Positions 31,844 to 43,415 of a stretch of DNA of 64,000 nt are shown here, piece after piece. Source of the DNA: Raffaelea ambrosiae (Eukaryota; Ascomycota; Sordariomycetes; Ophiostomatales; Ophiostomataceae). The position numbers and the translations under genes were made by a program. Within the stretch, counting starts at the first letter, position 1, and each line of letters opens with the position of its first letter. Below the pieces are notes generated by a model that was given only the letters and a program-made list of their open reading frames with translations, did not search any database and had not been told where the DNA came from. Where the stretch lies: the NCBI GenBank assembly GCA_002778195.1, contig PCDI01000003.1, positions 3,898,583 to 3,962,582 of the forward strand. Reading direction: 5' to 3'.

Positions 31844-34565
31844 ATGTTGGCTGGGATGGCGAGTCACAGCAAGAAGACGACAGAGTTGGCCCCCGGGTCG
31901 TCAGCCCTAGTATCACCCATCAACAAATTATATGGTGCGGGCGAAAGCGTCTCCCAGCCCGCAATCGAACCGGCAGCGGACGACCACGGCACACCGAACT
32001 CTGATACTACAGGGTATGAAACGATGGACGGCAAGAAGCACCGGACAGTGCCTGAGGACAACTTGCTCGACCTCGGAAACCAGGATGATTCCTCTACGGC
32101 GGTCGTCCCCAATGAGGGAAGACTCGATGATGCAGAACCCGCCATGTATACGTCCGTAGCAACATTCAAGTCCAAGTCCAATGTTGTCGTGCCGTCGACG
32201 ATAGGAATACCAGAAACAACAGAAACGGCAGAAACGGCAGCTAGAACGACATCAGAAACAACTGCCTCCACGATGAAGTATCTCGACGCCGAGGCTTCTA
32301 AAACAGCCGACTCAACAACCTATATCGACCCGACCCCTCCGACACCTCTTACATCGCATCCCCCATCACGGTCCCCGTCAAACGCGGCCTCCCAGTCTCG
32401 CTCTCAACGATCTACCGAGTCCTCTCCTACCCGTTCCGATGCCGCGTACGACGATAAAAGATACACTAGCGAGGATGACAACGAAGTCGGATCACGAACA
32501 GAAATTCAAACCATCATGGAGCAGTTCAGCGAAGAGGGTGGCGGACCTGGACTGGAAGAGGTCATGAGCCCACGCCTTGAGATAGCCTCGCCTATGCTCG
32601 CCGCTCCCATCCAGCATCCACCTCGGAAGTCCAGCCTCGAGCCTCTAGCTCCAAACATAGCTCAACAAATTCGCGAGACACAAGGACTTTCATTGGCGAC
32701 CTCATCGTCCTTGCCAGCGGAAAGCAGTCCGCCACAAAGGGAACACGACGATCAAGGGCCACCAGTACCCCCAAAAGACCCGTCCACGCCTGCGTCTAAT
32801 GTACCACGCGAAGAAGTAGATTTGCCTCTGTCACCTACGGTGTCTCTTCACCGGCCACCTCCCCCAGAACCAGAGCCCGAACCAACATTGCCTTTTGATT
32901 TCCACCGCTTCCTCGAGCAACTGCGGAACAAGAAAGCCGATCCCGTGGCCCGCTATTTGAAGTCCTTTCTCTCCGAATTCGGGAAACGTCAGTGGATGGT
33001 CCATGAGCAGGTGAAGATCATCAGCGACTTCCTCGCCTTTATTGCGAACAAGATGGCCGTTTGCGAAGTTTGGCGTGACTTGTCTGATGCCGAGTTCGAC
33101 AATGCTCGCGAGGGCATGGAGAAGCTTGTAATGAATAGACTGTACACCCAAACCTTTTCTCCGGCCATTCCGCCTCCCCAACCAATACCCGGAGCAAAGC
33201 CCAAGCGACGAGGTGGCGAGCGTCCAATGGGTCCGGGCCGCAGAGGACAGCACCAAGAAGACGTGGAAAGGGACGAGATACTGACACAGAAGATCAATAT
33301 TTACGGCTGGATACGTGAAGAACACTTGGATATTCCACCCGTGGGAGACGGAGGGAAAAAATTCTTGAAACTGGCACAGCAAGAACTTCTCAAAATAAAG
33401 ACATACCGCGCACCAAGAGACAAAATCATTTGCGTACTGAACTGCTGCAAGGTCATATTCGGTAAGGCGACAACAACCCCAGGACTGCTTTGCCACATCG
33501 CTAATAGAACAATCTCCTTATCAGGCTTGTTGAAGCACAACAAATCCGATTCGTCTGCTGACTCTTTCATGCCGCTTCTCATCTATGTCGTTCTCCAGGC
33601 GAACCCGGATCATCTAGTGTCTAATGTCCAATACATCTTACGGTTTCGTAACCAAGACAAACTTGGCGGCGAAGCAGGCTATTACCTGTCCTCATTGGTA
33701 CGTTACGCTTAACCTGTACCTCTCCATAGTCGACAAACGCTCAAACTTTTTTTCGCGTGTCTAGATGGGTGTCATCCAGTTTGTAGAGAACATGGACCGC
33801 ACTACATTGACAATATCGGACGATGAATTTGAAAAGAACGTTGAGGCAGCCGTATCAGCTATTGCGGAAAAGCACCAAAATGCGTCGCCCCTTCTGTCCT
33901 CGTCACCCTCTCTAGGAGAAGGCAGCTCGAAACAACAATTATTGCAAGCTCCCGGGTTGGGCGACATTGCCCCATCATCATCATTAGCCAGACCTCGCCT
34001 GTCAACGGATTCGGCAACTGCAGAATCAGCTTCCCCTAGGAGATCAATTTCTCCAGATGGAGAGGAAGAAAGAGACGCCATAACGGGACTGCTTAGAACA
34101 ATACAGAAACCTCTTAGCAGCATCGGGCGAATATTCTCCGATGAGGCATCCCCTCCATTGAAGCCAAGGAGCCGGAGCCCCATCCTTGGGCCACCATCTT
34201 CTGGGCCAGAAGCCAGACCACCAAGCGCTGGCGGACCCCGAGCAGACAGACCTTCTGGAACAGACGATGCGCAGTCTCTATCAGCTTCATTTCGCCGCGG
34301 ATTTTCGGCCGAGGAAGCTGCAGCACGACAAGCCAGTGCTGAAGCTGCCGAAGCCCAAAGGCTACACCGCGTTGAACATGCTAGTGTCGTGGAGACTTTA
34401 GCAGGTATGTTTCCCGATTTGGACAAGGAGATAATTAGCGATGTTGTTTATCAGAAGGAAGGACGGTAAGTATCCTCTCTTTGTCGCGACTTGACATAAA
34501 CATGTTCTAATCCCTGGACCAGTGTCGGTTTAGCTGTCGATGCTTGCTTAGCACTGTCATCATGA
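31844..34565 (+). CDS. vps9: Rab5-type guanine nucleotide exchange factor Vps9
   Basis: Vps9 activates Rab5/Vps21-type GTPases in endosome fusion and vacuolar sorting. Exons are 31844..33461, 33525..33697, 33765..34465 and 34523..34565, giving 844 residues. Residues 1 to about 350 are Ser/Thr/Pro-rich and probably disordered. Then come the helical bundle (FDFHRFLEQLRNKKADPVARYLKSFLSEF) and the VPS9 domain with PRDKIICVLNCCKVIFGLLK, SSADSFMPLLIYVVLQANPDHLVSNVQYILRF and the GGEAGYYLSSLMGVIQFVENMD signature. A CUE ubiquitin-binding domain ends the protein (VETLAGMFPDLDKEIISDVVYQKEGRVGLAVDACLALS). The last coding exon is only 43 nt and completes the CUE domain. The 63 nt first intron is in frame and stop-free. 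The ATG at 31856 (MASHSKK) is an alternative start four codons later. Confidence 0.94.
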
Positions 34566-36581
34566 CGCCTTTACTAGTTACTAGGATAAGACTTATTGCT
34601 TCACATATCTCTCATGTAATTGGCCATTTTGCTTTTCTTCTTTAAGTGTGATTCGCAAAAATGTACTCCTTGGGTCTGCCAATCTACAGGACATTCTGAC
34701 TACCTACGACTTATTCAGTTTGGCATGTCGTCTTGTTCAACTCGTGCAAGCTGTCTGGCTCTTAACTGGCTGCCTTACTATGTACAAGAGACCTACAGCG
34801 AATAGAGAAACCCCCAAAACTCTTAGCGCTCATTTTGCCAACGATGCTCTTTTCAATCCGTGCATTCAGATCACATGTTACGTGTAACAACCCGGATAAA
34901 TGACCAAACGAAGCAGCAACGTCGTTTCATGGACGAAATGCCGAGGGGTTACGATCATCTAATGCTGGCCATCTATGGTCGTGTTAGTTGAAGACTGATT
35001 AGCAATGTGGGGAGCGATCAAATAAGTTGCAGTACGAGGACGGGTAGATACTTGGCAAGCCATTTCTATTCAACTGACTCGTCATTTGTGTGTTGTCAGT
35101 CTCTCTGAAAGTTCCATCGACCGCCCTGTGTATTCGGATACATGTCTTTGCTAATAAGGCCGTCTCTCAGCCAATTTTCATCTTCAGATGTAGTCTGGCC
35201 AGGATCACCTCCGTGTTTGGAAACGGTCTCCAGATGGAGAAGCCTGGACGACCTTGGAATGAATTTTCCTGGAATGATAGGGCCCTTTCGATGGTCGCTG
35301 GAACTGTAGAGATGACCACCGACAAATCGGACCGGTCGCTGCGATGCGAGATTTGTTGACGAGTCGTACACGTTAGCCATGTCAAAATTGACCGGATATA
35401 GAATTTCCCATGGCACGTTGCTTTCGTATCTGCTCGGACATGCGAGTATACGACCTTAGCTGGGCCGTGGTGTGTCGTCGTGGTTTCTACTGATAATTCA
35501 GAGCTCAGTATAGGTAGGAAGGATAATATCTGAGGGCAAGTTTTCTAAGCAAGGCAATCACCTTTCTTTTAAAGCTACGAGCTGACAATCTTGCATGCTG
35601 ATTTTTCAGTTCCACAGCAACGAATATTTATCTACTATCTGTCATCTGCTGGCTACAAAATGCACGATCTACATCTGCTGAAATGGCAACCGGGGCGCTG
35701 ATTGAGCATACCTGTGGCCTTGAAACAGTGACCTGGAGGCAAGGAGGCTTTGTGGCTGTCCAGAAAAAGCTAGTCAGCCGCTGGGCATGCATTTCTAGCC
35801 TTCACACAGACAAGCCAGAAAACACATCATCCAGGTTGTGTGCTGTCAGATATTATCATCTTAAGATGTTAAAATATCAGAAGTTTAAACATCACCCTTG
35901 TCTGTCTTTAATATTGGGCAGCGCTGGAACAACTTCAGTCTCAGGCTAGACCTGATGCTTCCCCATAACGAGAATATACCTAACCCTGGGGTACAGTCTA
36001 TGAAGTAGATGCAATAGCAGGTAGTGAGATGGGTAGCAATTGAATTATTGGAGTAGACTAGAGGCCGGCGAAGCCGGCGGGGTGAAGCTTTACTACTCAT
36101 CACAGTATCTAAAGGCTCCACTACCTGCTCCATCGGTGAACCGTATCAACTGTCATGTGCGGTAAAGAAACTGGAGGCAAAGGCAAAGGCTGAGGCATGA
36201 TGAATACAATAAGAAACCAGCTCAAGGACCCGAGATCTAAGCATGTAAAGATCTATAGTTGTCATTCGAAACAGAGTTGCAGCTGCTGCGACGACCAGGG
36301 ACAAGAAACGCTTCCGTAGCGAACGAACTCTTCCGAGAAAATAGCGACTTGCAGACAGACACACAAGTATCCTTATTGGAAGCTATCACTTAGGCATTGT
36401 GCATAGGCGGGATTAGAAAGCAAATAGTTATCACATACAGTCAGGGTGAGTGACAGTGAGAGGTAACAGTTTATGGGAGGCGCGCCCGTACTACTGTTTA
36501 CTTGGTTCTAAAACCTATCTTGCAGGCCTGTGTATGATGTGAGCATCATTGGCAAGATTTTCCGCGAATAGGACAACCGCC
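34566..36581. other. 2 kb region without a recognised gene
   Basis: No supported gene. A minus-strand open stretch at 35096-35416 (106 codons) reads as plausible protein but has no start context, no domain and no continuation, so it may be a relic. A short GC-rich double palindrome (GCCGGCGAAGCCGGC, about 36064-36078) lies in otherwise AT-leaning DNA. The region separates Vps9 from the convergent permease gene. Confidence 0.35.
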
Positions 36582-38238
36582 TTATTTGACGCTGTGGTCG
36601 AAGGCTTCAGAGGGAAGTTGAATATCATCCGCAAGAGCTCTGAGGTCGTCTTCTCCCATCTCCCCATCCCAACCATGCGCAACTAAGTACTGACGAAACT
36701 TCTCGTCGTTCAGAGACAGGTCATCACCATTGATGTCTGGCACAAATAAGTATGTGACCAAAATTCCTGCCACACCACAGATAGCTGCAATAATGAACGT
36801 CCATCTCTTGCCAAGATTTGTCTGGATAGGCGTGAAGGCCTCGGTGCCGACAGCAGCACCAGTCTTGCCAAGAGCAGCGCTGATGCCGTAGCAAGTTCCA
36901 CGCACTGCGGTGGCGTAGCTTTCCGAAGAAAGAAGGCCTAGCATGTCGCCTGGACCGAGATTACCAGAAGACTGCATGAGACCGTAGAAAATAATGAAAA
37001 GCGGGACAATTTTAGTGATCTTGTCGTAAGCACAGCCAATAATGAGCCCAAACACCAAGTAACCGCCGAATCCAAGCATCATGACATTCTTCCGGCCAAT
37101 GCGGTCGCATAAAAAGGCGCCAATGAACACACCGGGCAGTGCAATGGCGCCCAAGAGCAAGTTCCACTCAGCAGTATGGAGAAGGGTGTTTCCAGTGGTG
37201 GGTACCACGGAGGAGATGATCACACCGGAAAAGACTCCATTGGGAAATGTGACAAAGTCATACAAGAACCAAGCCTACAAGCAGCTGGTTAGCATGCGGC
37301 AAGAGAAGCACGAGAAAATCAGGGCTCTGGAGCCTTGGTCACATACGCCACAGGTACCTATCAAAGTCTTCCAATAATACCGAATGATCAATCCATAGGG
37401 AACACTTTTCTTGATAGCGCCGCGGCGATACAACTTCGAGTTGATCATTTTTAGGCGGAAGTAGAAAACAGAGAGAGGGAAGATGACACCGATACCCATG
37501 CACACACGCCACACGGTAGAGAGATGGCCGGTGCCAGCAGCCGAAAGAACAATGAGAAAGACAATGATGGCAAACGGACCGCCGAAGGAAAGTGGAAGAT
37601 TGGTAACCAATATGAAAATAGGGCCGCGCTTCGTCGGCGTGTGCTCATTTGCAGCCTCGGACGCAGATGTGCTTGACGCTGGATATTCCCCGCCGGTCCC
37701 GAAGCCGACAATCCCACGTGAAATTGTCAGCATCCAGAACATGCCGACTGTGGTGATGCCGTGTGAGGCCGTGGCGAGAATGCCGCCGATCACGATCATC
37801 ATGGTGGTGATAACGATGGCGGTTTTGCGACCCATGTAGTCGCAGGTGAGGCCTACGATGACCTGGCCTAGAACCTCCCCTACAAGCAATGCATTGGACA
37901 CCTGCGTACTGACAGCGGACGTGTATACTGTGGGATACTCCCTCTTAAAAAGAACATTAGTCATGGTCATTAAGTTGTTCTGGTAGCCGTCGGAAATGAG
38001 CGCAGCGCCTGCGCAGAGCTGAATGGGAGCACACGTATTAGTTGGCTGGCACAAACAGAAGACATGCTATTGGGCGAGACTTATGAAGACCTACAATGGT
38101 GAAGAAGTCCGAGACAGACTGCCTTTTGCTGGGGACTTGGTCATTGTTTTGGGTGACGTCACTGCTGGCCAGTTTGGATGTATTCTTTTCGTCGACGTTG
38201 TCGGCGCTGCTGATGTGGGGCGGGACCTCGGACGCCAT
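36582..38238 (-). CDS. MFS permease, GIT1-like (glycerophosphoinositol/phosphate group)
   Basis: This 502-residue major facilitator has the exons 38238..38095, 38018..37347 and 37274..36582. The first intron follows the polar N-terminus (48 residues, ending SVSDFFTI), and the second join restores KTLIGTCGAWFLYDFVTFPNGVFSG. DGYQNN in the first helix region, GEVLGQVIVGLTCDYMGRK, ISRGIVGFGTGGEYPASSTSASE and CDRIGRKNVMMLGF mark the GIT1/PHO84-type subfamily that imports glycerophosphodiesters or phosphate with protons. Twelve hydrophobic segments can be counted. The C-terminal tail is acidic and Leu-rich (about 45 residues). Substrate is inferred from the family. Upstream lies a FAD-monooxygenase pseudogene; a functional link is not evident. 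Confidence 0.9.
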
Positions 38239-39350
38239 TGCTGGTGCTGATGGCCGTGAGGAGTGACGCAGTATCTTGTTGGAGGGGGACGTATGCTTGC
38301 GTCGAATTGGCGAAGCGTCCTAGAGTACGAGACGCACGCAGACCCGAAGAGAGGACTACAGAAGCCTTTATACACGGGCCAGAGTGACGAGGCAGGACGT
38401 CCGTACCGTGTCAACCCCACATTTCCAGTTAGCGCCACACGCCTAGGGCGCCCCAGGAAAGCTTAGCTCGACGATAACAGGGCGTGGAAACAGCAGCTTC
38501 CCCTTCTGGAGAAAGACCTTCTCCACCACATGTGACCCGAGGCACCACGTGGCCGCACACCGGGCTCTGCTTTGTCCACCGTACCCGTCAATAGAAATAA
38601 AGCAAACAAAATAGCAATATACGAGATTCCAGCTCGGTCAACATATCGATCTTGGGCGTTAGTAGCACGGTGCTGACGATGTGGTGGGAAGTCTGATCCG
38701 TCTGCATGGGTTGCGATTTTGGTGCTTTTGGAGAGTGTGACAGAAAATTGGGAACAAGCTTCCTAGCACCGGCTGTGGCTCTTGCTGTAATATCACCACG
38801 CGCTTTTCGTCAAGCCGACTGTGCACAATTGCCTGGCATTGGCTTTGGAGGTAAGGGGTAGAGCCACATGACCCAGCTCCGACCCAAGTTGACCACTTGG
38901 GGCGATGCTTCAACCAATCCAGAGAGACGGTGTCAAATGCGACCGAGACATACGCAGCGATGTCCTCTTTCGGCTGGGAGCACAAGCGGCATCTGCTTTG
39001 TATTACTGGTCGGTCCATCTGGCTCCAACATGGAGGGTCGTATTCGATGGCCTGCTGGACATTCAATACCGCGGGGATCTTACTATGCACATGACAAGTT
39101 ATCTTACACGCTACACAGGGCTCGCCTCATTAGTGCGATTCGAGCCATTGTTTGCAAGTCGGCATGTCCGACCAGCAGCACCAACGTGTTCAAAGTGCTT
39201 GCCAACTCCGGTCAAACTGCAGAAGCAAAACCTGGACTGTTGCAATCTGCGGCGATTCTGTCCCAAGTAAAAATGCATTCGTTTCAACCAGTGTCCACCT
39301 GGCTTCTTTCTCTGTTCCAGTTCTTATCTAATTAGTTAGCTCTTGCTTCG
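38239..39350. other. permease promoter and gene-free stretch
   Basis: The first ~400 bp should hold the promoter of the GIT1-like permease; a CACGTGG lies near 38548. From 38650 to 39340 there are overlapping open stretches on both strands, none with a domain or a supported start. They could be noise or relics. Confidence 0.3.
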
Positions 39351-40981
39351 TCATGCAGCCGCCTCTCTTTCCACGCCATCTTCTGTCACCACACCAGTTG
39401 CGTTCTTCTCGATGTCATGGATCAACTCATCGACTACCTTGTCTGCCTGGTGTTAGTACATCTAGCCTCGACGGCTTTCCCCTCCCACCCATGTTCTCTG
39501 CGCTCTTTCTGAAACCACCTGGTCTGTGGTAAGCGGCCCCCTTTTCACGCTTTCTGTGGTTGCCGTCATTTGGTTCAATGTGTCATACAGGTTGGAGTAA
39601 CGGGGCGACCGAGCACGATCAAACAAGTCCAGAGCCTCAGAGAGGGATCGCCCAAACAACGTCGGCGCTAACGTTTACGCGTCCTCGAACGCAAACCCAG
39701 CTCCGGCCCCAAAAGCATCGGACAACGGATGAGGCGCATCCCCCCAAAGTGCATTCACGCCGGTGACTGTCGTACTTTGCACTGCATCGACAGTGGTGCC
39801 TCTGGGAGCAGCAGCTTGGCTTACACAAGTTTCCAAACACGGCCCAAGATAAGTAAGCGCAAACTCGAGTTGTCCCAGCCTTGCCGAGAGCCGCAGGATT
39901 GTCCGGAGAAACGGACAGAACTCGTCGTATTACAGCAACAATTAGCTGATGTCGTAAGGTTGTCCCCGATTAACCTTTCCCCTAGCCATCAGATAGCTAT
40001 TGGTACGAGCCGTTACCTCAAAATTGTCATTTCCTAGAGGGCAAGCTTACATACACTTGCCGCCAACATACTGCCAGAATGTTAGCTGCCAGTTGATTCT
40101 ATTAATACCGCGAACGTTAAACTGGCTTGTGATCGTTCGGTAAGCCGACCAGCCGCTGTACTTGATCGAATGGCCGGGGAAGAGTGTTTGGCGAACAGCC
40201 TGAAGAGTCAGCAAGAAAAAAAAAATTCATAATATACATGGATTCCACAAGACATACTCGCACGCGCCAAGCTTCGCTAAAAATGTTTTTCGTACCGACC
40301 ATATCCCGTCTGCTCTAACCAACAGATCTACCTCATCACTTCCATCATCAAAGACAATACTGAGCGGATGACTGTCGGCCAAAGTGTTGACCCCCACGAG
40401 CTTTTCTCCCGGAACTTTTTATTGACCTAGATGCGAGATTGGTCCACTGCTTTTGAAAAAGCCGACTGCAGCTTGCCGCGAAGCATGTGGCAACTGACCC
40501 GGTGTGGCGGCGTGTCATCAGGGTAGAATTGCTTGCTCACCAAGACACCTATCACAGTATTCCTACCATGATGGTCAACAATTTCCAAACAGAAGCATTC
40601 TACATCATGCATTGACCATTACCTATGCTCGACAGATTGCCCATTGGAGGAACGGAAGAAATCTCGTGCATCAACACTGTCTGCCACACCTAAAAGCTCC
40701 ACCATCCGCCATGTGTGCAGCTGGAGGCTGATGCCATCTCCTGTTTCACTGATTCCAGGCTTCTTGTCGTACAGGGTCCAGTTGAAAGGTGGATTGGAAC
40801 CGGGAGCCAATTTGCGGTTTTGCTGACTCAACGCAATAGCTGTTGCCAGACCTTCTGGTCCGCCACTGGCGTGGCGTCTATGGAAGCATGCGCCATTTTT
40901 GATATCAAATGTCTTACGATCTGCGACTGCCCAAGTTCTGGCGTACCTGAGATGCGGCGGGGCCCAATAGGAATAGCCCAT
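39351..40981 (-). pseudogene. FAD-dependent monooxygenase (salicylate-hydroxylase-like) pseudogene
   Basis: Read on the minus strand, separate pieces follow the order of a group A flavin monooxygenase. They are: a GGPEGLATAIAL dinucleotide-binding piece near 40850, SETGDGISLQLHTWRMVELLG, DFFRSSNGQSVEHR, an intact-looking intron, VSKQFYPDDTPPHRVSCHMLRGKLQ, FDDGSDEVDLLVRADGIW, another intron, FPGHSIKYSGWSAYRTIT, HPLSDAFGAGAGFAFEDA (the second FAD motif) and a last exon ending at 39351. The frame is broken by a TAG after DQSRI (about 40435), a one-base shift just after it, a TAA after GGKCM (about 40050) and a TAA after FEDA (about 39680). The first glycine of the GxGxxG motif is replaced by Ser. 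So it cannot give a working enzyme. The preserved introns show that it decayed in place rather than by retrocopying. Confidence 0.8.
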
Positions 40982-41647
40982 AGGATATCACAATGTCAAT
41001 CTCGCGCAAGAAAATGATGCAATGACAATCATGCGCCGGATCTCGCTCCCGACGAGAGAATACTAACCATTATTAGGCTTATATAGTGAGAGACATTTAA
41101 ATACAGAAGACACAAATGGCGATAATTCGTATCGTACTATTCCACATACTTCCGAAGCAACCTCTGGCTAGTTTCGTCAGGTAGGAACTATTGTGCGCGG
41201 CCAAGGACAATAACACGGCCATATCGTTACGCTTCAGATCCCGTTCACGGCAAAATCCATGGTTAATTATTGTACAAGACAAAAACAAACAAAACAAATT
41301 ATGGCTTCTTGAGACGACTAAGTATGCGAAACTGATAGCAGATAGCCATAAATTTCTCTTTGGGGCAGACTCGTATACTACAATATCAGTTTGCACACTG
41401 TCTATCTTTATGCTTTCTTCCCTTCAAGGTTTTTCCATTTCATTCTCTGTTTCTTTTCTTTTCTGCTTTGTTTGTGTATGTGTGTGGTTACTTGTTCCTA
41501 CCACCATCCTCTTTCCTCACCCCCTCGTCTTCTTTCCCACCGCCGTCTTGCTCTCCCCTTTTCATCCTCCTCTCTCGTCTTTCTCATATTATCACAACTA
41601 GGGAGCCTCAAAGATAGTTTATCAGATTAGACCCATGCTGTAGCCAT
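40982..41647. other. intergenic region
   Basis: This 666 bp lies between the end of the SsuD-like gene and the pseudogene start. The part at 41400-41600 is pyrimidine-rich on the plus strand. No gene or RNA was recognised. Confidence 0.4.
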
Positions 41648-42874
41648 CTATTTCACAGGCTCACCCTGTTTGCCTACCGACTCCCTTTTGGCAAGGGCAT
41701 CGTTCACACCCGGCAGAAGGTATCGTCCGTAATCAACAGCATCATTGAAGTTGTCGTACCCTCTAATGCTGATTAAATCTGCGCCCAGGTCAACATAGTC
41801 AAGAATTGAGTCGATAACTGTCTGGTATGAGCCGACAAGAGCTGTTGATGCGCCGCGGGCATTGGTTGCAGTCACAGTTGGGTACCACAATGCCCGATCC
41901 TGAACGTCACCACGCTTGGCAATATCAAGCAGACGCTGCGAACCAACGTTTTCGGGCTCCGCGAACTCTCCCTTCTTGGCTGCATCTCCCGACGTCCACC
42001 GGCCGCCATTGAGACTTGCGACTGCGACTGCGTCTTCGGCTTCCTTGCTGCCGGTGTTGCCTTTTTCACGCAGATCGGCGATTTTCTTCTCGGCCGCTAA
42101 ACGATCCTCCGAGTTCTTGTTGAGCTGGTCCAGTATGCGGTGTGCCTTGGCCCAGGCCAGTTCTTCCGTCTCTGCAATAATGGGCCTGAATGTGACCCAG
42201 ATACGTGGCCGGTCCTTTCGGCCGGCCTTGGCAGCCTCTTCGTACACACGATCAATTTGCTCCTTGGTGTCTTTCAGAGGCTCGCCCCAGAGACCAAAGA
42301 TGTCGGCATGTATTCCGCCAACACGGTACGCATCAGGTGAAGAGCCGCCCACCGAGATGGGGATACTCCCAGCAGCCGGGCGGAAACCGCTGCGGTAGTC
42401 TTTGAATTTGTAGTACTTTCCGTTCCAGTCGAATGGCTCACCCGACGACCAAGCACGCTTCAGGATGCGGATATACTCCTCTTCGCGCTCATAGCGCTCA
42501 GCCTTTGAGAGGAAGTCGCCCTCACGAGCCTGCTCCGCGTCGCTGCCACCGGCGATAAAGTGGACTACAACTCGGCCGCCACCGCCGATTTGATCCAATG
42601 TTGCGAGCTCTTTAGCAGCCACTGTTGGATAAACGGTGTTGGGACGCAGTGCGATAATGACACTGAGCTTCTTTGTCACCGTGAGAACCGTTGCACCAAT
42701 TGTGAAGTTGTCATAGCCGGACGACGAATAGGGAATAAGTGTGTACTTGTAACCAAAGTCATCTAGTGTCCGCGCGTAACGGATCAAATATTCAGGGTCG
42801 AGCTGAGCCCCGGGGATTGGGTGGAGCTCGTTGGAGGGGTTGACATTGACGACAGAGTTGAAATCAACGGGCAT
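41648..42874 (-). CDS. alkanesulfonate monooxygenase-like FMN enzyme (SsuD type)
   Basis: This 408-residue intronless product belongs to the bacterial-luciferase-like, FMN-dependent monooxygenases. It has the SsuD layout: a sulfonate-type N-terminus (LDPEYLIRYARTLDDFGYKYTLIPYSSSGYDNF), ALRPNTVYPTVAAKELATLDQIGGGGRVVVHFIAGG, YEREEEYIRILKRAW, FRPAAGSIPISVGGSSPDAYRVGGIHADIFGLWGE and a C-terminal GADLISIRGYDNF, where the last strand normally contacts substrate. SsuD releases sulfite from alkanesulfonates using reduced FMN supplied by a partner reductase; no reductase gene is visible nearby. The start at 42874 is the first ATG. Lack of introns and the mainly bacterial distribution of the family make horizontal acquisition possible, but codon use is not obviously foreign. 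It lies in tandem, 541 bp from a phytanoyl-CoA dioxygenase-like gene. Confidence 0.85.
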   Translation of the reverse strand: MPVDFNSVVNVNPSNELHPIPGAQLDPEYLIRYARTLDDFGYKYTLIPYSSSGYDNFTIGATVLTVTKKLSVIIALRPNTVYPTVAAKELATLDQIGGGGRVVVHFIAGGSDAEQAREGDFLSKAERYEREEEYIRILKRAWSSGEPFDWNGKYYKFKDYRSGFRPAAGSIPISVGGSSPDAYRVGGIHADIFGLWGEPLKDTKEQIDRVYEEAAKAGRKDRPRIWVTFRPIIAETEELAWAKAHRILDQLNKNSEDRLAAEKKIADLREKGNTGSKEAEDAVAVASLNGGRWTSGDAAKKGEFAEPENVGSQRLLDIAKRGDVQDRALWYPTVTATNARGASTALVGSYQTVIDSILDYVDLGADLISIRGYDNFNDAVDYGRYLLPGVNDALAKRESVGKQGEPVK

Positions 42875-43415
42875 TTTGGGCAAAAATTAAGATGCAGTTG
42901 GTACTTGGTGTGGGTTATGGGAGAGCAATGTGAGGTATCGAGACAAAGAACATATGTGTTGTCAGTGGGGGACTCGAAGCATTCTTATAGAAAGAGCTTC
43001 TTTTTGAACAGCTACCCATTTCACAACTCTACGCACCCCATATCTATATCCCGCTTCTTGCGTGCGTTGCCCCTCCTCCACACACATGGATCGCTGATGG
43101 CGACAATTCTGCCGTGATCACGTCACGAGCACGAGGTCCGATGCTGGCATTGCAAATTGTCCACATTAGAAATCAACAAATGGGGCAATTCATGACAAGA
43201 TGCAAATGATAAGATAGTGAAGAAAAGGTAGCTTAAGTCGCAAAATGACACGTAGGACATGAAGAGGCCAACAGGTTTGTTTTATGATTGTCTGCCGGAC
43301 ATCAACTCGTAGATTCTGTGCTCGGATATGTTGGGGTCCCACTAATCCAATCTTATCTGAGTGGCCTGGCCGACTGCGCAGCGCCGCCTAGGCGGCCTCG
43401 TTAATGGAACGGAGC
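42875..43415. promoter_or_regulatory. upstream region of the SsuD-like gene
   Basis: This 541 bp gap lies between the dioxygenase stop and the SsuD-like start. A TGATCACGTCACG sequence (around 43114-43126) is close to, but not the same as, the E-box motif. It probably contains the SsuD-like promoter. Nothing else recognised. Confidence 0.35.

Noticed and set aside
36064..36078. GCCGGCGAAGCCGGC as an operator or replication signal
   Set aside because: It is a single short GC-rich palindromic pair with no context for a function.
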